A stretch of DNA of 64,000 bases from Paenibacillaceae bacterium (GCA_004134985.1 REGQ01000001.1:372001-436000), one strand, 5' to 3'; positions 8,887-17,656 are shown, counted from the first letter of the stretch. Notes: a model not told the origin generated them from the letters alone. Translations and numbers: made by a program.

Positions 8887-9090
8887 ATGATACAGGTGAA
8901 AGAGTTTATCGATACGGATTCACGATTGGCGGAAAAGCGGGCGAACGCATTTCTTGCGAATCTTGATGAGAGTCAAGTGGTGCAGGTTTGCTATGGCAGC
9001 ATGATAAAGCAAGACCCTAATAAGCTTGCCCAGCAAAAGAGTGCCATTCTGATTGTGTACAAAACAAGCAAGGCTGATCAGCAATCGTAA
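8887..9090 (+). CDS. cse60: Sporulation protein Cse60
   Basis: A 67-residue protein whose opening MIQVKEFIDTD, a middle block resembling NAFLANLDESQVVQV, and the terminal beta strand (SAILIVYKTSK) match the small Cse60 family. The B. subtilis member is expressed in the mother cell under sigma-E; its molecular role is unknown. The GGTGGTGATTTAA spacer gives a good ribosome site. The gene stands alone and is followed by a terminator. Confidence 0.8.
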   Translation: MIQVKEFIDTDSRLAEKRANAFLANLDESQVVQVCYGSMIKQDPNKLAQQKSAILIVYKTSKADQQS

Positions 9091-9151
9091 TAGGTCTAAC
9101 CACAGCAAACGGCCTTATTCCCTATAAACGAAAGAATGCGTCACACACAGA

Positions 9152-9196
9152 AACAGGCAGGATCAGCCAACCTCGCGGTTGCATATCCTGCCTGTT
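9152..9196 (+). terminator. Terminator after cse60
   Basis: A 12-base stem (AACAGGCAGGAT pairs with ATCCTGCCTGTT), then ATTTATTTT. It lies about 60 bases past the cse60 stop, between convergent genes, and may act on both strands. Confidence 0.8.
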
Positions 9197-9270
9197 ATTT
9201 ATTTTGGGGTCGTATCGATAGGAGAGCGTGCAGCAATGCAGTATCCTTGGCGTTGACTTCACGGCACGAT

Positions 9271-10089
9271 TCAGCTTGAGGCGGAGGCCGCTGCGCTTGC
9301 TTTGGCCCGGTAATCCCTTCGCAGCACGGCGCGCTCCTCTTCTTTCAGACGCGGACATGTATAACAATAATCTCCGTTTTCTGTATGAATATACCGGCAA
9401 CAGGAGTTTTTCATTCGCACTTGCTGCGAAGCGTCCAGCAGGTGCTCAATCATTCTTGGCTTGACGTCAAACGGATTTTTGCTGCGTCCGAATACAGCAG
9501 GATCGAGCTCCTGCTTCAAATATTCATAATCGTCCGCCAGACGTTTCCGCTGGCTCTCCCGCCGGGTGATCTTCTGGAAAGCAGCCATATAATAATTGAA
9601 TTTTGTCGGCAGCTGTCCCCATAACTGGCCGATATGCAGCCCGGAGACGGCTGACAGCCTCTCCATCAGTGGACGCATCGTTTCACCGTAAAATTCCGTC
9701 AATACCGCTTCTCGCCAAAAGCCCCTTGCAAGCGATGCTGACGGACCTTCATTTTCCCGCCATTGATGCAGATGAAATGCAATTCGTGTATATCCGGATG
9801 CCGGTATAAGACAGACCGAAATATTGGCAAGCGAGAGATCCAACGCGGTATTATAAATGGAAACCATATATTGCTGCGCCAGTGCAATGCCACTTAGCCA
9901 ACTGGAAAAATAAGCCGCCGCAGCCGTGTCATCAAGCGCTTTCATCATCGGTCCATACGCAGCAATAAAATCTCTCATATGCGTTTCATTAAGCAAATCC
10001 GCAGCATTGACTGTATAGACTGCCTCACTCGCTTCCAACAATCGAATTCCAAACTTTTCTTCCAGCGTATCGAAGTCCAACATCGCCAT
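9271..10089 (-). CDS. FhuF-type siderophore-iron reductase
   Basis: A 272-residue protein ending in the hallmark [2Fe-2S] motif of FhuF reductases: Cys-Cys-x10-Cys-x2-Cys (CCRYIHTENGDYCYTC, near residues 237-252). FhuF-like proteins reduce ferric iron bound to hydroxamate siderophores in the cytoplasm. The start MAMLDFDTLEE was chosen because GAGGGAGTGG lies six bases upstream; an earlier in-frame ATG would place the Fur box inside the gene. The C-terminal tail is Ala/Ser rich. A Fur box sits 33 bases before the start, confirming iron control. No uptake transporter is adjacent. Confidence 0.85.
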   Translation of the reverse strand: MAMLDFDTLEEKFGIRLLEASEAVYTVNAADLLNETHMRDFIAAYGPMMKALDDTAAAAYFSSWLSGIALAQQYMVSIYNTALDLSLANISVCLIPASGYTRIAFHLHQWRENEGPSASLARGFWREAVLTEFYGETMRPLMERLSAVSGLHIGQLWGQLPTKFNYYMAAFQKITRRESQRKRLADDYEYLKQELDPAVFGRSKNPFDVKPRMIEHLLDASQQVRMKNSCCRYIHTENGDYCYTCPRLKEEERAVLRRDYRAKASAAASASS

Positions 10090-10121
10090 CGCTATCCACT
10101 CCCTCTCGCTATTCCGCAAAT

Positions 10122-10140
10122 GAATATGATTATCATTATA
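10122..10140 (-). promoter_or_regulatory. Fur box of the fhuF-type gene
   Basis: The minus strand reads TATAATGATAATCATATTC, about 16 of 19 matches to the classical Fur box GATAATGATAATCATTATC. It lies 33 bases upstream of the reductase start and about 190 bases from the divergent Cys-rich gene. Confidence 0.85.
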
Positions 10141-10235
10141 CATGAATCTATGCGGGCAATCCATGGACATTTCATTGATTCCTTTTGCACAAAAGTGACA
10201 CTACACTCATAAGCTGCATTCACCGTACCAGTTTG

Positions 10236-10264
10236 TTGTTATTTGACAAGCAGTCGTTTATAAT
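10236..10264 (+). promoter_or_regulatory. Promoter of the Cys-rich protein gene
   Basis: TTGTTA, a 17-base spacer and a perfect TATAAT. A TTGACA at 10243 is too close to the -10 (10 bases) to serve as its -35. Confidence 0.5.
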
Positions 10265-10328
10265 ACATTAACGCCGATTATTGACGAACCATGAACAAAG
10301 TGTACGTGAAAAGGCGGGTGAGAAAGTG

Positions 10329-10919
10329 TTGAATACGAATCATTCCCTGCCGCTCGGCGCACAGCAAATCAGTCGTGAAGACGTAATCAAGCTTGGCTTG
10401 GGCGCCCTTCAGGAAATCGGTTCAGAACGAATATGCAAAGTATGTATCCCAAACGGCGGCTCCTGCTGCAGCGGATGTGCGCATCTTGTCAATGGAGCAG
10501 GCTGTCAGCTTCGCAATACGAGCTGCACCGCCTGGCTATGCGGCTTTTTAAAATTCCTATTATTCGAAACGGGCCAGTTGCAGCAATGGTCGAGTTTCTG
10601 GCGGCAGGTGCCTGGCCAAGATTACCGCATCGACTTTACCCCTGAGAAGTTTGTCATCGAACAGCCGCTGGAAGTTCCCAATCTCAATCGATTGAGCGCA
10701 GCGCTTGCCGAAGACCTGCGGGATCTGGCGAAGACAAAGCCAGCTAAAGGTTACATTCTGGAGCTTCGAGAGAAACTGGACGGTTACATTGACCAGTACA
10801 TGAGTCCAGAATCCAGTGTCAGAAAGCGGACTGGCATTAAACGCAAGCTAAAGGGGCTAACGAAGGAATTTCATCGTTACCAGATTGCGATCGAGGAGTA
10901 CCGTCTGGCCGAGCAGTGA
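10329..10919 (+). CDS. Cysteine-rich protein of unknown function
   Basis: A protein of about 196 residues that I do not recognise. Residues 36-72 hold a tight Cys cluster, Cys-x2-Cys-x6-Cys-Cys-x2-Cys-x7-Cys-x5-Cys-x5-Cys (ICKVCIPNGGSCCSGC, then CQLRNTSCTAWLCG), reminiscent of YkgJ-type zinc or Fe-S proteins. The C-terminal third is basic and helical. The UUG at 10329 is preferred because GGCGGGTGAG ends six bases before it; an in-frame UUG at 10281 has no ribosome site. It is divergent from the Fur-controlled reductase gene, so a metal or redox role is possible but unproven. Confidence 0.7.
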   Translation: MNTNHSLPLGAQQISREDVIKLGLGALQEIGSERICKVCIPNGGSCCSGCAHLVNGAGCQLRNTSCTAWLCGFLKFLLFETGQLQQWSSFWRQVPGQDYRIDFTPEKFVIEQPLEVPNLNRLSAALAEDLRDLAKTKPAKGYILELREKLDGYIDQYMSPESSVRKRTGIKRKLKGLTKEFHRYQIAIEEYRLAEQ

Positions 10920-11000
10920 CAGCAATCCTCTGCAGCACCGCTGTTCGGGCGTCTCTGCACGGCAAACGCTGCGGAGTGGATGCCCCCGCATGACGCAGTA

Positions 11001-11043
11001 CAATAGCCGCTCACCTTCCGTACAGGAAGTTGAGCGGCTATTG
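11001..11043. terminator. Hairpin between convergent genes
   Basis: CAATAGCCGCTCA pairs with TGAGCGGCTATTG, extended by CTTCC/GGAAG around a short loop. T tracts are weak, but its position between convergent genes fits a bidirectional terminator. Confidence 0.6.
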
Positions 11044-11114
11044 TTGCTCGATGCATGCGAGCGGAGAGAGCGGAGCATCCCCCTTATGGAAATGCTCTGC
11101 AGGCAATTGACGAG

Positions 11115-12098
11115 CTATTGATTCTGTCCCCCGTCTGCCATCCCCATAGCACTCCAAACCTGCCTGAAAACATCACCATCCAGAGCGAAGAACAGCGGGG
11201 AGCCATTATAGAGCACATAACCTCCCTCGACAAGTTTCAGACTCACTTTTAGTCCATCATCAAGCTGGAGCACCAGTTCCTTAAATCTTGCGTCATTCCT
11301 ATAGTCGCCAAGCCGTTCCTCATTGTCAGCCGTCAAATACGGCACAGCATCCAGAAGGGCCAAGGTGAACTGATCAAGCAGCGCATTGTCTTGGAAGGGT
11401 TGGAAATTATCCTTTTCATAATCCCAATCGCTAAAGCTTCGGTAATCGGCCTGCACAATATTGCCGCCGAGGTTGAGCTTGCCGAACAAATCAGCGCCGC
11501 TGCTAACAGTCATTCCGTTCAGACATTCAAACAGCTGAGCAACCTTCGTGCCGTCTTCTTGTTCAATGTACGTCATAATCCGAAAATCGGTGTCGTAGCC
11601 TTTGACGGTGTAGACATCCGCTTCGCCAATCGACGAGGCAAACTCAGTGGCGTAAGCATCCTGTTCACTCCACTCATTAAGCGTTCCTTTGGTTCTTCCA
11701 AGTTTTTCTCCCAATAAGGAAAGGATCTTGTCAGGGTCATTTTCAATTAAAGATTGGGTATAGATTCTGCCGTCATAAACGATCAGCCCGATCATATCCG
11801 CAGCACCATTGGATTGTGAAGGCAGTTCTATTGCAGGAACCTTCACCCCGCCTGCAACGACCGTTTCGCCGCCCCCGACAGGCGAAACAATCGACTGCCC
11901 CGGCGAATTGATATTCGTATAGACTGCGTAGCTTCCTGCAACAACAACCATGCTTGCGACAGCGATCATCCCTGCCATACGCCCTGGACGCTTTCTCCCC
12001 CGCTTGCGAAGCATGCCCTGCACCTGCTGTGTCGTGCTGTCAATCAACTTGCGGTCCGCTTTGATTGCGTCAAATTCTTTCAGTTTAAGATCATTCAT
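11115..12098 (-). CDS. Anti-sigma factor-like membrane protein (partner of the ECF sigma factor)
   Basis: A 327-residue protein with a short cytoplasmic N-terminus (about 42 residues, many Lys/Arg), one membrane segment (GMIAVASMVVVAGSYAVYT, near residues 43-62) and a large extracytoplasmic domain of no family I recognise. No His-x3-Cys-x2-Cys zinc motif is present. It overlaps the ECF sigma factor gene by four bases (ATGA), the usual coupling of a sigma factor with its anti-sigma protein, which is the basis of the call. The outer domain probably senses an envelope signal. Confidence 0.65.
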   Translation of the reverse strand: MNDLKLKEFDAIKADRKLIDSTTQQVQGMLRKRGRKRPGRMAGMIAVASMVVVAGSYAVYTNINSPGQSIVSPVGGGETVVAGGVKVPAIELPSQSNGAADMIGLIVYDGRIYTQSLIENDPDKILSLLGEKLGRTKGTLNEWSEQDAYATEFASSIGEADVYTVKGYDTDFRIMTYIEQEDGTKVAQLFECLNGMTVSSGADLFGKLNLGGNIVQADYRSFSDWDYEKDNFQPFQDNALLDQFTLALLDAVPYLTADNEERLGDYRNDARFKELVLQLDDGLKVSLKLVEGGYVLYNGSPLFFALDGDVFRQVWSAMGMADGGQNQ

Positions 12099-12601
12099 AG
12101 TTGATTCCTCCCGTGTTCAATCGTTAATTTTAACTGCTCCCTGCCCCTGCTCAATCGCGTTCGAATCGTCGCTTCGTTTGCCTTCATCATCTGGGCAATG
12201 TCCCGCAGACTATACCCTTCGTAATAGTACAAATAAATGACGAGCCGATACTTTAGTGACAAGGCAAGCACATAAGGGATAAGCGAATGCTCCTCCTTGT
12301 TGACGTCGCTTGCCCGCTCCGGTATGGCAACGTCGCCGATATCAACCCGCTTGCGATGCCAATAACTGCGCAGTTTGTTTTTGCAATGATTGGTCGTACA
12401 AGTGATAAGCCATGCCTTCAAGTGCTCCTTGTCATGAAATGTCGGGCTTTTCTCATACAGCTTCATAAACACTTCCTGAAAAGCGTCTTCCGCATCCGCC
12501 TTGTTTCTGAGATGAACATAACAGAGCCTCAGCACCATATCCGCATGTTCTGCAATAATTTCACCAATGGCTTGCTCTGTATGCTTAAGTTGAACTTCCA
12601 T
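12095..12601 (-). CDS. ECF-type RNA polymerase sigma factor
   Basis: A 168-residue sigma-70 family protein of extracytoplasmic-function size. Region 2 is seen as DMVLRLCYVHLRNKADAEDA followed by FQEVFMKLY (residues 20-49), and region 4 as LALSLKYRLVIYLYYYEGYS then LRDIAQMMKANEATIRTRLS (near 110-155). The start MEVQLKHTEQ follows GGGAGGAA by six bases. It is co-transcribed and translationally coupled with the downstream anti-sigma-like gene. Target genes cannot be told from the window. Confidence 0.9.
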   Translation of the reverse strand: MEVQLKHTEQAIGEIIAEHADMVLRLCYVHLRNKADAEDAFQEVFMKLYEKSPTFHDKEHLKAWLITCTTNHCKNKLRSYWHRKRVDIGDVAIPERASDVNKEEHSLIPYVLALSLKYRLVIYLYYYEGYSLRDIAQMMKANEATIRTRLSRGREQLKLTIEHGRNQL

Positions 12602-12747
12602 CGGCTTCCTCCCTCCCGCCAGTCTCAAATTCTTTCTTTATATTAAAAACAAACGAGCGGCCGAAAATGTTTCATTTGCTGCGCTTATCGGCAAATAGAA
12701 ATAACTGGCTATGAAATAAGCAGCTTTGAAGCGATTTTCTGAGACAA

Positions 12748-12783
12748 CAAAGAACCCGATGAATGCCTCCATCGGGTTCTTTG
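12748..12783 (-). terminator. Terminator of the polyol dehydrogenase gene
   Basis: A perfect 14-base stem (CAAAGAACCCGATG with CATCGGGTTCTTTG) and an eight-base loop, 30 bases past the dehydrogenase stop. It also lies upstream of the ECF gene, which it insulates. Confidence 0.75.
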
Positions 12784-12812
12784 CTGCTTCTTTATTTTTG
12801 ATCAAGCGCCGC

Positions 12813-13880
12813 TTAAATCAAGCCATTTGGATAGACGACAACTTTCAAACTGCCCGCCTTGTTCGTAATGGCACGCTCCATCGCTTCCTGTGTCTGCTCC
12901 AGCGTATAACGGTCCGTGACGAGCGACTTCACATCAGCCACGCCGGAAGACAAGGCTTGGATCCCAAGCGGGTAAGTATTCGCATAGCGGAAGATGCCGA
13001 AAATATCAACCTCATTATCTGCAATAAACGGAATGTTGAGTGGAATTTCATCCTGCATCGGCAGGCCGACAATTGCGAGCGTGCCGCCGCGGTTAACCGA
13101 CTTAAGCGCTGCCTGCAATGCCTGCGGATGACCAGCTGTTTCCCACACTACGTCCACGCCTTGACCACCAGTAAGCGCCTTGATCGTTTCCACTGGTTCC
13201 TGCTCCCGAATGTTGATAGCAACATCCGCACCCAGTTTGCGCGCCGCTTCAAGCCGTACCGGCTCAAGATCGGTAACGATAATCCGGCCGGCGCCGAAAG
13301 CTTTCGCAGCCACAACGGCCATCAGTCCGACAGGGCCCATTCCCATAATCGCGATCGAGTTGCCAGGCTGCAGATTGGAACGTCTTGCCGCATGCAGTCC
13401 AACGGAAAATGGCTCAATCAGCGCCGCTTCTTCATATGACAACTCATCCGGAATCGGGAACACGGCATCTTCTCTAATTTTCACATATTGCACGAATGCG
13501 CCATCATAAGGCGGGGTCGCCATAAACTCGACATCCGGACATAAATTGTAGCGGCCGTCCTTGCATTTATCGCAAAAGCCGCAGGGAACGCCAGGCTCGA
13601 TCGCAACGCGTGTGCCCGGCTGAATTCGGGTAACTCCCGCTCCGACAGCAACCACTTCACCGGCACATTCGTGACCAAGAATGATCGGTTTTTCCACCAC
13701 ATAGCGTCCGATTCTGCCATGCTCATAATAGTGGATATCTGATCCGCAGATGCCCACCGCCATAATTTTGACCAGCACCTCATTGCCGCCAATTTCCGGA
13801 ACCGGACGTTCCTCGATTGTAATCTCGCGTGTTTTGTTCATAACTGCGGCTTTCATGGTTGTCGGCAGTGTATTGCTCAT
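12813..13880 (-). CDS. Zinc-dependent sorbitol/xylitol dehydrogenase-like enzyme
   Basis: A 355-residue medium-chain dehydrogenase. Catalytic zinc ligands are visible in GICGSD (Cys near 44) and GHECAGE (His-Glu near 69-70); the structural zinc Cys cluster is CGFCDKC plus CPD (near 99-113); the NAD-binding GMGPVG lies near 178 with an acidic Asp at the following strand end (VTDLEP), favouring NAD over NADP. The segment DIHYYEHGRIG is typical of sorbitol, L-iditol and xylitol dehydrogenases, which oxidise polyols to ketoses. It stands alone with its own terminator. The exact polyol cannot be told. A cre-like palindrome overlaps its leader. Confidence 0.88.
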   Translation of the reverse strand: MSNTLPTTMKAAVMNKTREITIEERPVPEIGGNEVLVKIMAVGICGSDIHYYEHGRIGRYVVEKPIILGHECAGEVVAVGAGVTRIQPGTRVAIEPGVPCGFCDKCKDGRYNLCPDVEFMATPPYDGAFVQYVKIREDAVFPIPDELSYEEAALIEPFSVGLHAARRSNLQPGNSIAIMGMGPVGLMAVVAAKAFGAGRIIVTDLEPVRLEAARKLGADVAINIREQEPVETIKALTGGQGVDVVWETAGHPQALQAALKSVNRGGTLAIVGLPMQDEIPLNIPFIADNEVDIFGIFRYANTYPLGIQALSSGVADVKSLVTDRYTLEQTQEAMERAITNKAGSLKVVVYPNGLI

Positions 13881-13896
13881 GATGAATTTCCCCTCT

Positions 13897-13910
13897 CGTA
13901 AGCGCTTTTG
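13897..13910. promoter_or_regulatory. Candidate cre-like palindrome upstream of the dehydrogenase
   Basis: CGTAAGCGCTTTTG has the central AAGCGCTT core of CcpA sites but departs from consensus at both ends. It lies 17 bases before the start codon, next to the ribosome site, a position suited to repression. Confidence 0.35.
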
Positions 13911-14058
13911 TTAGATTCAGCGTTTATAAGCTTGAGTATATAATGTGCTTTGTTCGGCTTTGCAGACCGGTTGCTCCGTCGCCCTTGATGGACGACAAAG
14001 CCTTCTGCTTTGTACACTCCTATGATACTCCCGCTGATTATACTTGTCTACGGAATCC

Positions 14059-15162
14059 TTAATGCCGACCGGGCCGCTCGATGAGATTAATGCCCACGCC
14101 CATACTTATGACACCAATGAGGGACAGCTTCGCCATAGGCAGAAACATGTCCGTCCAGCCCTTATTGTACATGGCTACGCCCAGTAAGGCATCCATTGCA
14201 TGGGTAAGCGGAATAAATTGCGCTGCCCCCAGGAAAAACACATTAGAAATTGTTCCCGGCGGAAAATAAACCCCGCTTAGCAATGGCATAACCGGCACCA
14301 GTGCCGAAATAATGGACGAAAATTGCTCCGGCATCCGCAAGATGCCTGTGAACAGCATCGAGATGGCAACAATAGATAGCGTATAGAACGCAATGATGAC
14401 GATGATCTTATCGAAATGACCAAGCTCAAATCCAAAACCATATTGAAAAATAAGCAAGACAGCAAGCAATTGAAGAAAGCCAATCATCGATGTGTAAAGC
14501 AGGTGACCAAGATACATTTCTGTTTTTCCAACAGGCGACAAAATGACCCGATTCCAGATGCCCGCCGTCTTTTCCTTGTTCACTTCATTAATTTTGAATG
14601 CAATGGTATAAACAACAAGAAATAGTGAAAACCCGAATAACAATTGCAAGCCCATATCGTAGGCTTGGATGTCCTCGCCTTGGGTAGTCGCTTCCTGCAT
14701 CAGTATTGGCGGATTTTTCAAATATTGTTTCACCTCAGCGTTAAAACGCTGCTCATCACCCGTCCCCTTGCCAGCATCGCGCAGCATGAATTCCTCTCTA
14801 AACACGCGATTGATGTACTGTTCCCCCAGTTTAGCATTGGGATTGTCGATTGCGGCAATCATCCGATAATTATCTTTCATCAGCCTGACGGCAAAATCGC
14901 TGCGCGCTTCCCGAACGTTCGCCCTCGCTTTATGTTCACTGACGCTTTTAAAAGAAAATGCCTCGCTTTCATTAAGCAGTTCAAGCCACTCGCGCTCTTC
15001 CGCTGAAGTCACATTCGAATCACTGAAAAGGGGGACGACGACTTTGCTGTCGATGCTCATCCCGAACATCAGCGTTGCCGCGATGCTTAATCCGCTAAAC
15101 AGCAGCACCACAAACGGGGAACGCCTTTCTTTCATCCATTGTGCGACAAACACCGGAATCAT
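14059..15162 (-). CDS. ABC-2 type transporter permease (second subunit)
   Basis: A 367-residue ABC-2 family permease. One membrane segment lies near residues 15-35, then a long outer loop of about 140 residues, then five segments in the C-terminal half (from about residue 170), the NatB/YhaP-like layout. The start MIPVFVAQWMKE is set by AAGGGGGAAAA, and its ATG overlaps the stop of the preceding permease by one base (TAATG), indicating translational coupling. It forms a heteromeric exporter with the neighbouring permease and ATPase. Confidence 0.88.
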   Translation of the reverse strand: MIPVFVAQWMKERRSPFVVLLFSGLSIAATLMFGMSIDSKVVVPLFSDSNVTSAEEREWLELLNESEAFSFKSVSEHKARANVREARSDFAVRLMKDNYRMIAAIDNPNAKLGEQYINRVFREEFMLRDAGKGTGDEQRFNAEVKQYLKNPPILMQEATTQGEDIQAYDMGLQLLFGFSLFLVVYTIAFKINEVNKEKTAGIWNRVILSPVGKTEMYLGHLLYTSMIGFLQLLAVLLIFQYGFGFELGHFDKIIVIIAFYTLSIVAISMLFTGILRMPEQFSSIISALVPVMPLLSGVYFPPGTISNVFFLGAAQFIPLTHAMDALLGVAMYNKGWTDMFLPMAKLSLIGVISMGVGINLIERPGRH

Positions 15163-16424
15163 TAAATTTTCCCCCTTCTTGGGAACAGCCACACGGCCAA
15201 GACAAGCATAGCCAACGCACTGATCGCCACCTTAAACAGCGCTGAGAACAAAACCGCCATATCCTCCTGCCGCACCCACTGCATGAACACAGCGAGCAGT
15301 TGTCCGTTCGGCGTCCACTCTCCTGCACGCTGAAGCAGTTCAGGCAAGGCGTACAGCGGGACAACATTCCCCCCTATGACCGAGAAGACCATCAATATCA
15401 ATGTGAAAAGGCTGGTTACTATATTTTCATTGACCCGAAACAGTAAAGCTGTGCACAAACCGGTCAGCGCAGCCACACTTAGCGACAGAAATGCGGCAAT
15501 AAATGCAATGCCTAGCCAAAATGTCAACGAGCGGTCCGGAAACACATTCAGCAGCAGATGCGTAATCAGCACCACGGTAGTGAACTGCAGCCAGGATACG
15601 ATAAATGTTGAACCTAACTTGCCCGCTAAATAGCGCACTGGATGAACGCCTGACAATATGATTCGGTGAATGACATGTCCGCGCAATTCGACTGCTGCTT
15701 TGCCTGCCGCCGATAACGATATCATTAGAGCAAACATAATGCTGAGCGCCAGCGCAAAATATTGAAATGAGGTAATCATCGGAAAAGTGTCTATTGCTTC
15801 ATTCCCGCCAATGCTCTCCATCTGCTCAGGATTTGCTATGGTGACGGCATGGGCTGAGCTGCTCGCAAGAGCATAGCTGATTGCGGACTGTAAATTAAGT
15901 TCCCGAGCGAAACTTCCCAAAATATCCTGCAGTGTATTCACACGCAATGATACGTTATCCGCACTCAGTTCAATCGTTGCCCCGTCTCCATTGTGGAGCA
16001 GCATTCTTTGCAGAACAGCATAAGTAAATCCTTCCGGGATCGTAATGACCGCTTCAACCGCTTCATCCTGCAAAGCTTGAAAAGCCGTTTCCCGATCTGT
16101 TTCAAGAATGTTAACCATCGATTGGATTTCCGCTTGGCTGAACAGCTTCATGAACATTTCGATCGGCAGATCAGCCGTTTGCAGTCCCTCCAGCAGTGCA
16201 GCGCTCTGCGGCTCATGCTGCCGTAGCTGGTGCACCGCTCCCGCTTCATCGTCTTCATTCACGAGCGCAACCGCCATCTGCTGCAGGTCGCTTTTGTTTT
16301 CAACCCAACTTGGCAAAGTAAAGCCAAGCAGAACGATAAGTATAATTGGCACAATAAGTGAAACCAGCAGTTCTCTGCGGCTGCGCCAAAAAATCAGCAC
16401 GTCTTTGAAAAAGAAAGGATGCAT
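15162..16424 (-). CDS. ABC-2 type transporter permease (first subunit)
   Basis: A 420-residue permease with the same layout as its neighbour: one N-terminal membrane segment (residues 19-36), a large outer loop (about 40-215), then five to six segments. It follows the ATPase gene by 14 bases and overlaps the second permease gene. Pairs of related ABC-2 permeases with one ATPase are typical of drug, Na+ or antimicrobial-peptide exporters. Substrate unknown. Confidence 0.88.
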   Translation of the reverse strand: MHPFFFKDVLIFWRSRRELLVSLIVPIILIVLLGFTLPSWVENKSDLQQMAVALVNEDDEAGAVHQLRQHEPQSAALLEGLQTADLPIEMFMKLFSQAEIQSMVNILETDRETAFQALQDEAVEAVITIPEGFTYAVLQRMLLHNGDGATIELSADNVSLRVNTLQDILGSFARELNLQSAISYALASSSAHAVTIANPEQMESIGGNEAIDTFPMITSFQYFALALSIMFALMISLSAAGKAAVELRGHVIHRIILSGVHPVRYLAGKLGSTFIVSWLQFTTVVLITHLLLNVFPDRSLTFWLGIAFIAAFLSLSVAALTGLCTALLFRVNENIVTSLFTLILMVFSVIGGNVVPLYALPELLQRAGEWTPNGQLLAVFMQWVRQEDMAVLFSALFKVAISALAMLVLAVWLFPRRGKI

Positions 16425-16438
16425 CAGTCATCCTCCTT

Positions 16439-17371
16439 TCAATCCCTCAATTTGCGGCCTGTCAGATGAAGAAAAACATCCTCCAGGCTTGGGGTATGCA
16501 CATTGATATTCACGACTTGGACCTGATGATGTTCCGCCGTCTGAATGACGCTGGACAGCACATTTTTATGTTTGGCGACAATCAACTTGATCCCGTTGTC
16601 CGTTTCTTCAACTTGGAGTACCGCTTCAAGTTTTTGCACATCCTTGACCAGCTCCTGGCTTGGCTTGCTTAACTGGATATGCAGTGTATCTTCCCCTGAC
16701 AGAATGCGCTTCAGCTCTTCATTGGTGCCAGATGCAATGATTTTGCCGTGATCCATAATGTATACACGGGAGCAAAGCTGCTCCACTTCCTCCATGTAGT
16801 GGCTTGTATAGAGCACCGTTGTTCCCTTCTCCCGGTTCAATAAGCGCACAGTTTCCAAAATATGATTGCGCGATTGCGGGTCAATACCGACCGTCGGTTC
16901 ATCCATAATGACAATCTTCGGATCATGGAGCAGCGCGGCAGCGATATTAATACGGCGTTTCATTCCACCGGAATACGTCTTGATCAGTTCCTTCTGCCGA
17001 TCGCGCAGTCCCACCATCTCCAGCACCTCCTGGATTTTCGCGGACAGCTTTTCTTTCTTCAGCTTGTATAAGCTCCCGAAAAATTTCAGGTTTTCAAAAG
17101 CGCTAAGCTCTTCATATAGTGCAATTTCCTGTGGCACCACACCCAGCACGCTGCGGATATGCTCCGGATGTCTGATCATACTCGCACCATTCAAACGAAC
17201 ATCGCCAGAGCTTGGCTTCATCAATGATGAAATGATGGAAATGGTTGTCGATTTGCCGGCGCCGTTCGGCCCAAGCAGCCCAACGGATTCCCCTTCATCC
17301 AGATAAAGACTGACCCCGTCCACGACATGTTTTCCTTTAAAAGCTTTGTGCAAATCCACCGTTTCCAGCAA
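16439..17371 (-). CDS. ABC transporter ATP-binding protein
   Basis: A 310-residue ATPase of the DrrA/NatA type. Walker A GPNGAGKST near residues 36-44, Q-loop VPQE near 83, signature YSGGMKRR near 139, Walker B IVIMDEPTVGID near 158 and the switch His (YTSHYMEE) near 194. The C-terminal 90 residues form the accessory domain found in drug-export ATPases. The start is UUG (MLETVDLHK), nine bases after AAGGA; no ATG fits. A 48-bp tandem repeat begins 19 bases upstream of the start codon. It heads the exporter operon and probably answers to the two-component system upstream. Confidence 0.92.
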   Translation of the reverse strand: MLETVDLHKAFKGKHVVDGVSLYLDEGESVGLLGPNGAGKSTTISIISSLMKPSSGDVRLNGASMIRHPEHIRSVLGVVPQEIALYEELSAFENLKFFGSLYKLKKEKLSAKIQEVLEMVGLRDRQKELIKTYSGGMKRRINIAAALLHDPKIVIMDEPTVGIDPQSRNHILETVRLLNREKGTTVLYTSHYMEEVEQLCSRVYIMDHGKIIASGTNEELKRILSGEDTLHIQLSKPSQELVKDVQKLEAVLQVEETDNGIKLIVAKHKNVLSSVIQTAEHHQVQVVNINVHTPSLEDVFLHLTGRKLRD

Positions 17372-17389
17372 ACAATCACATCCTTAAAG

Positions 17390-17535
17390 TTTTGTGGAGC
17401 GAAGCGCAGCAAAACTTGCTTCGAAAGCATACGCTTGTTTTGTGGAGCGAAGCGCAGCAAAACTTGCTTCGAAAGCATACGCTTGTTTTCTGGAGCGATA
17501 CTTCTACGAAATTGCAGCGAGCAAAACTCACTTCC
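17390..17535 (-). repeat. 48-bp tandem repeat abutting the exporter's ribosome site
   Basis: Two identical 48-base copies (17390-17437 and 17438-17485), each reading TGGAGCGAAGCGCAGC, then AAAACTTGCTTCGAAAGC, then ATACGCTTG and T residues, are followed by a diverged third copy to about 17535 that carries a 14-base insertion after TGGAGCGA. The array ends five bases from the AAGGA ribosome site of the ATPase gene. Each unit holds a short CGAAGC/GCTTCG inverted repeat. Copy number could vary by slippage and affect the leader. Confidence 0.85.
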
Positions 17536-17608
17536 ATAACCAATCCTCAATACTCGACGCGTCCCGGGGGGCTGCTACGGGTTCGCAGGGTGCTTCCAAT
17601 CGCCATTC

Positions 17609-17656
17609 AAAGCCGGATTTCTCATCGTAATTTTCAAAAGGTTGAAATCCGGCTTT
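17609..17656. other. 13-bp perfect hairpin, function unknown
   Basis: AAAGCCGGATTTC pairs perfectly with GAAATCCGGCTTT across 22 bases. There is no T tract on the minus strand, so a terminator for the flanking genes is unlikely. It lies in the 789-base gene-free stretch (17372-18160) between the response regulator and the exporter. Confidence 0.6.

Noticed and set aside
10243-10264. TTGACA/TATAAT pair as the promoter of the Cys-rich gene
   Set aside because: The spacing is only 10 bases; a TTGTTA at 17 bases is a better -35.
12726-13439. A 237-codon plus-strand frame opposite the polyol dehydrogenase
   Set aside because: It lies antisense to a well-supported enzyme, has no recognisable domain and no proper ribosome site.
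17390-17489. Possible CRISPR array in the 48-bp repeats
   Set aside because: Copies are directly adjacent with no unique spacers, and no cas genes are present.
17221-17550. A 109-codon minus-strand frame with a repeated 16-residue unit
   Set aside because: The repeat is a by-product of the 48-bp tandem (a multiple of three) and the frame overlaps the ATPase gene in another phase.
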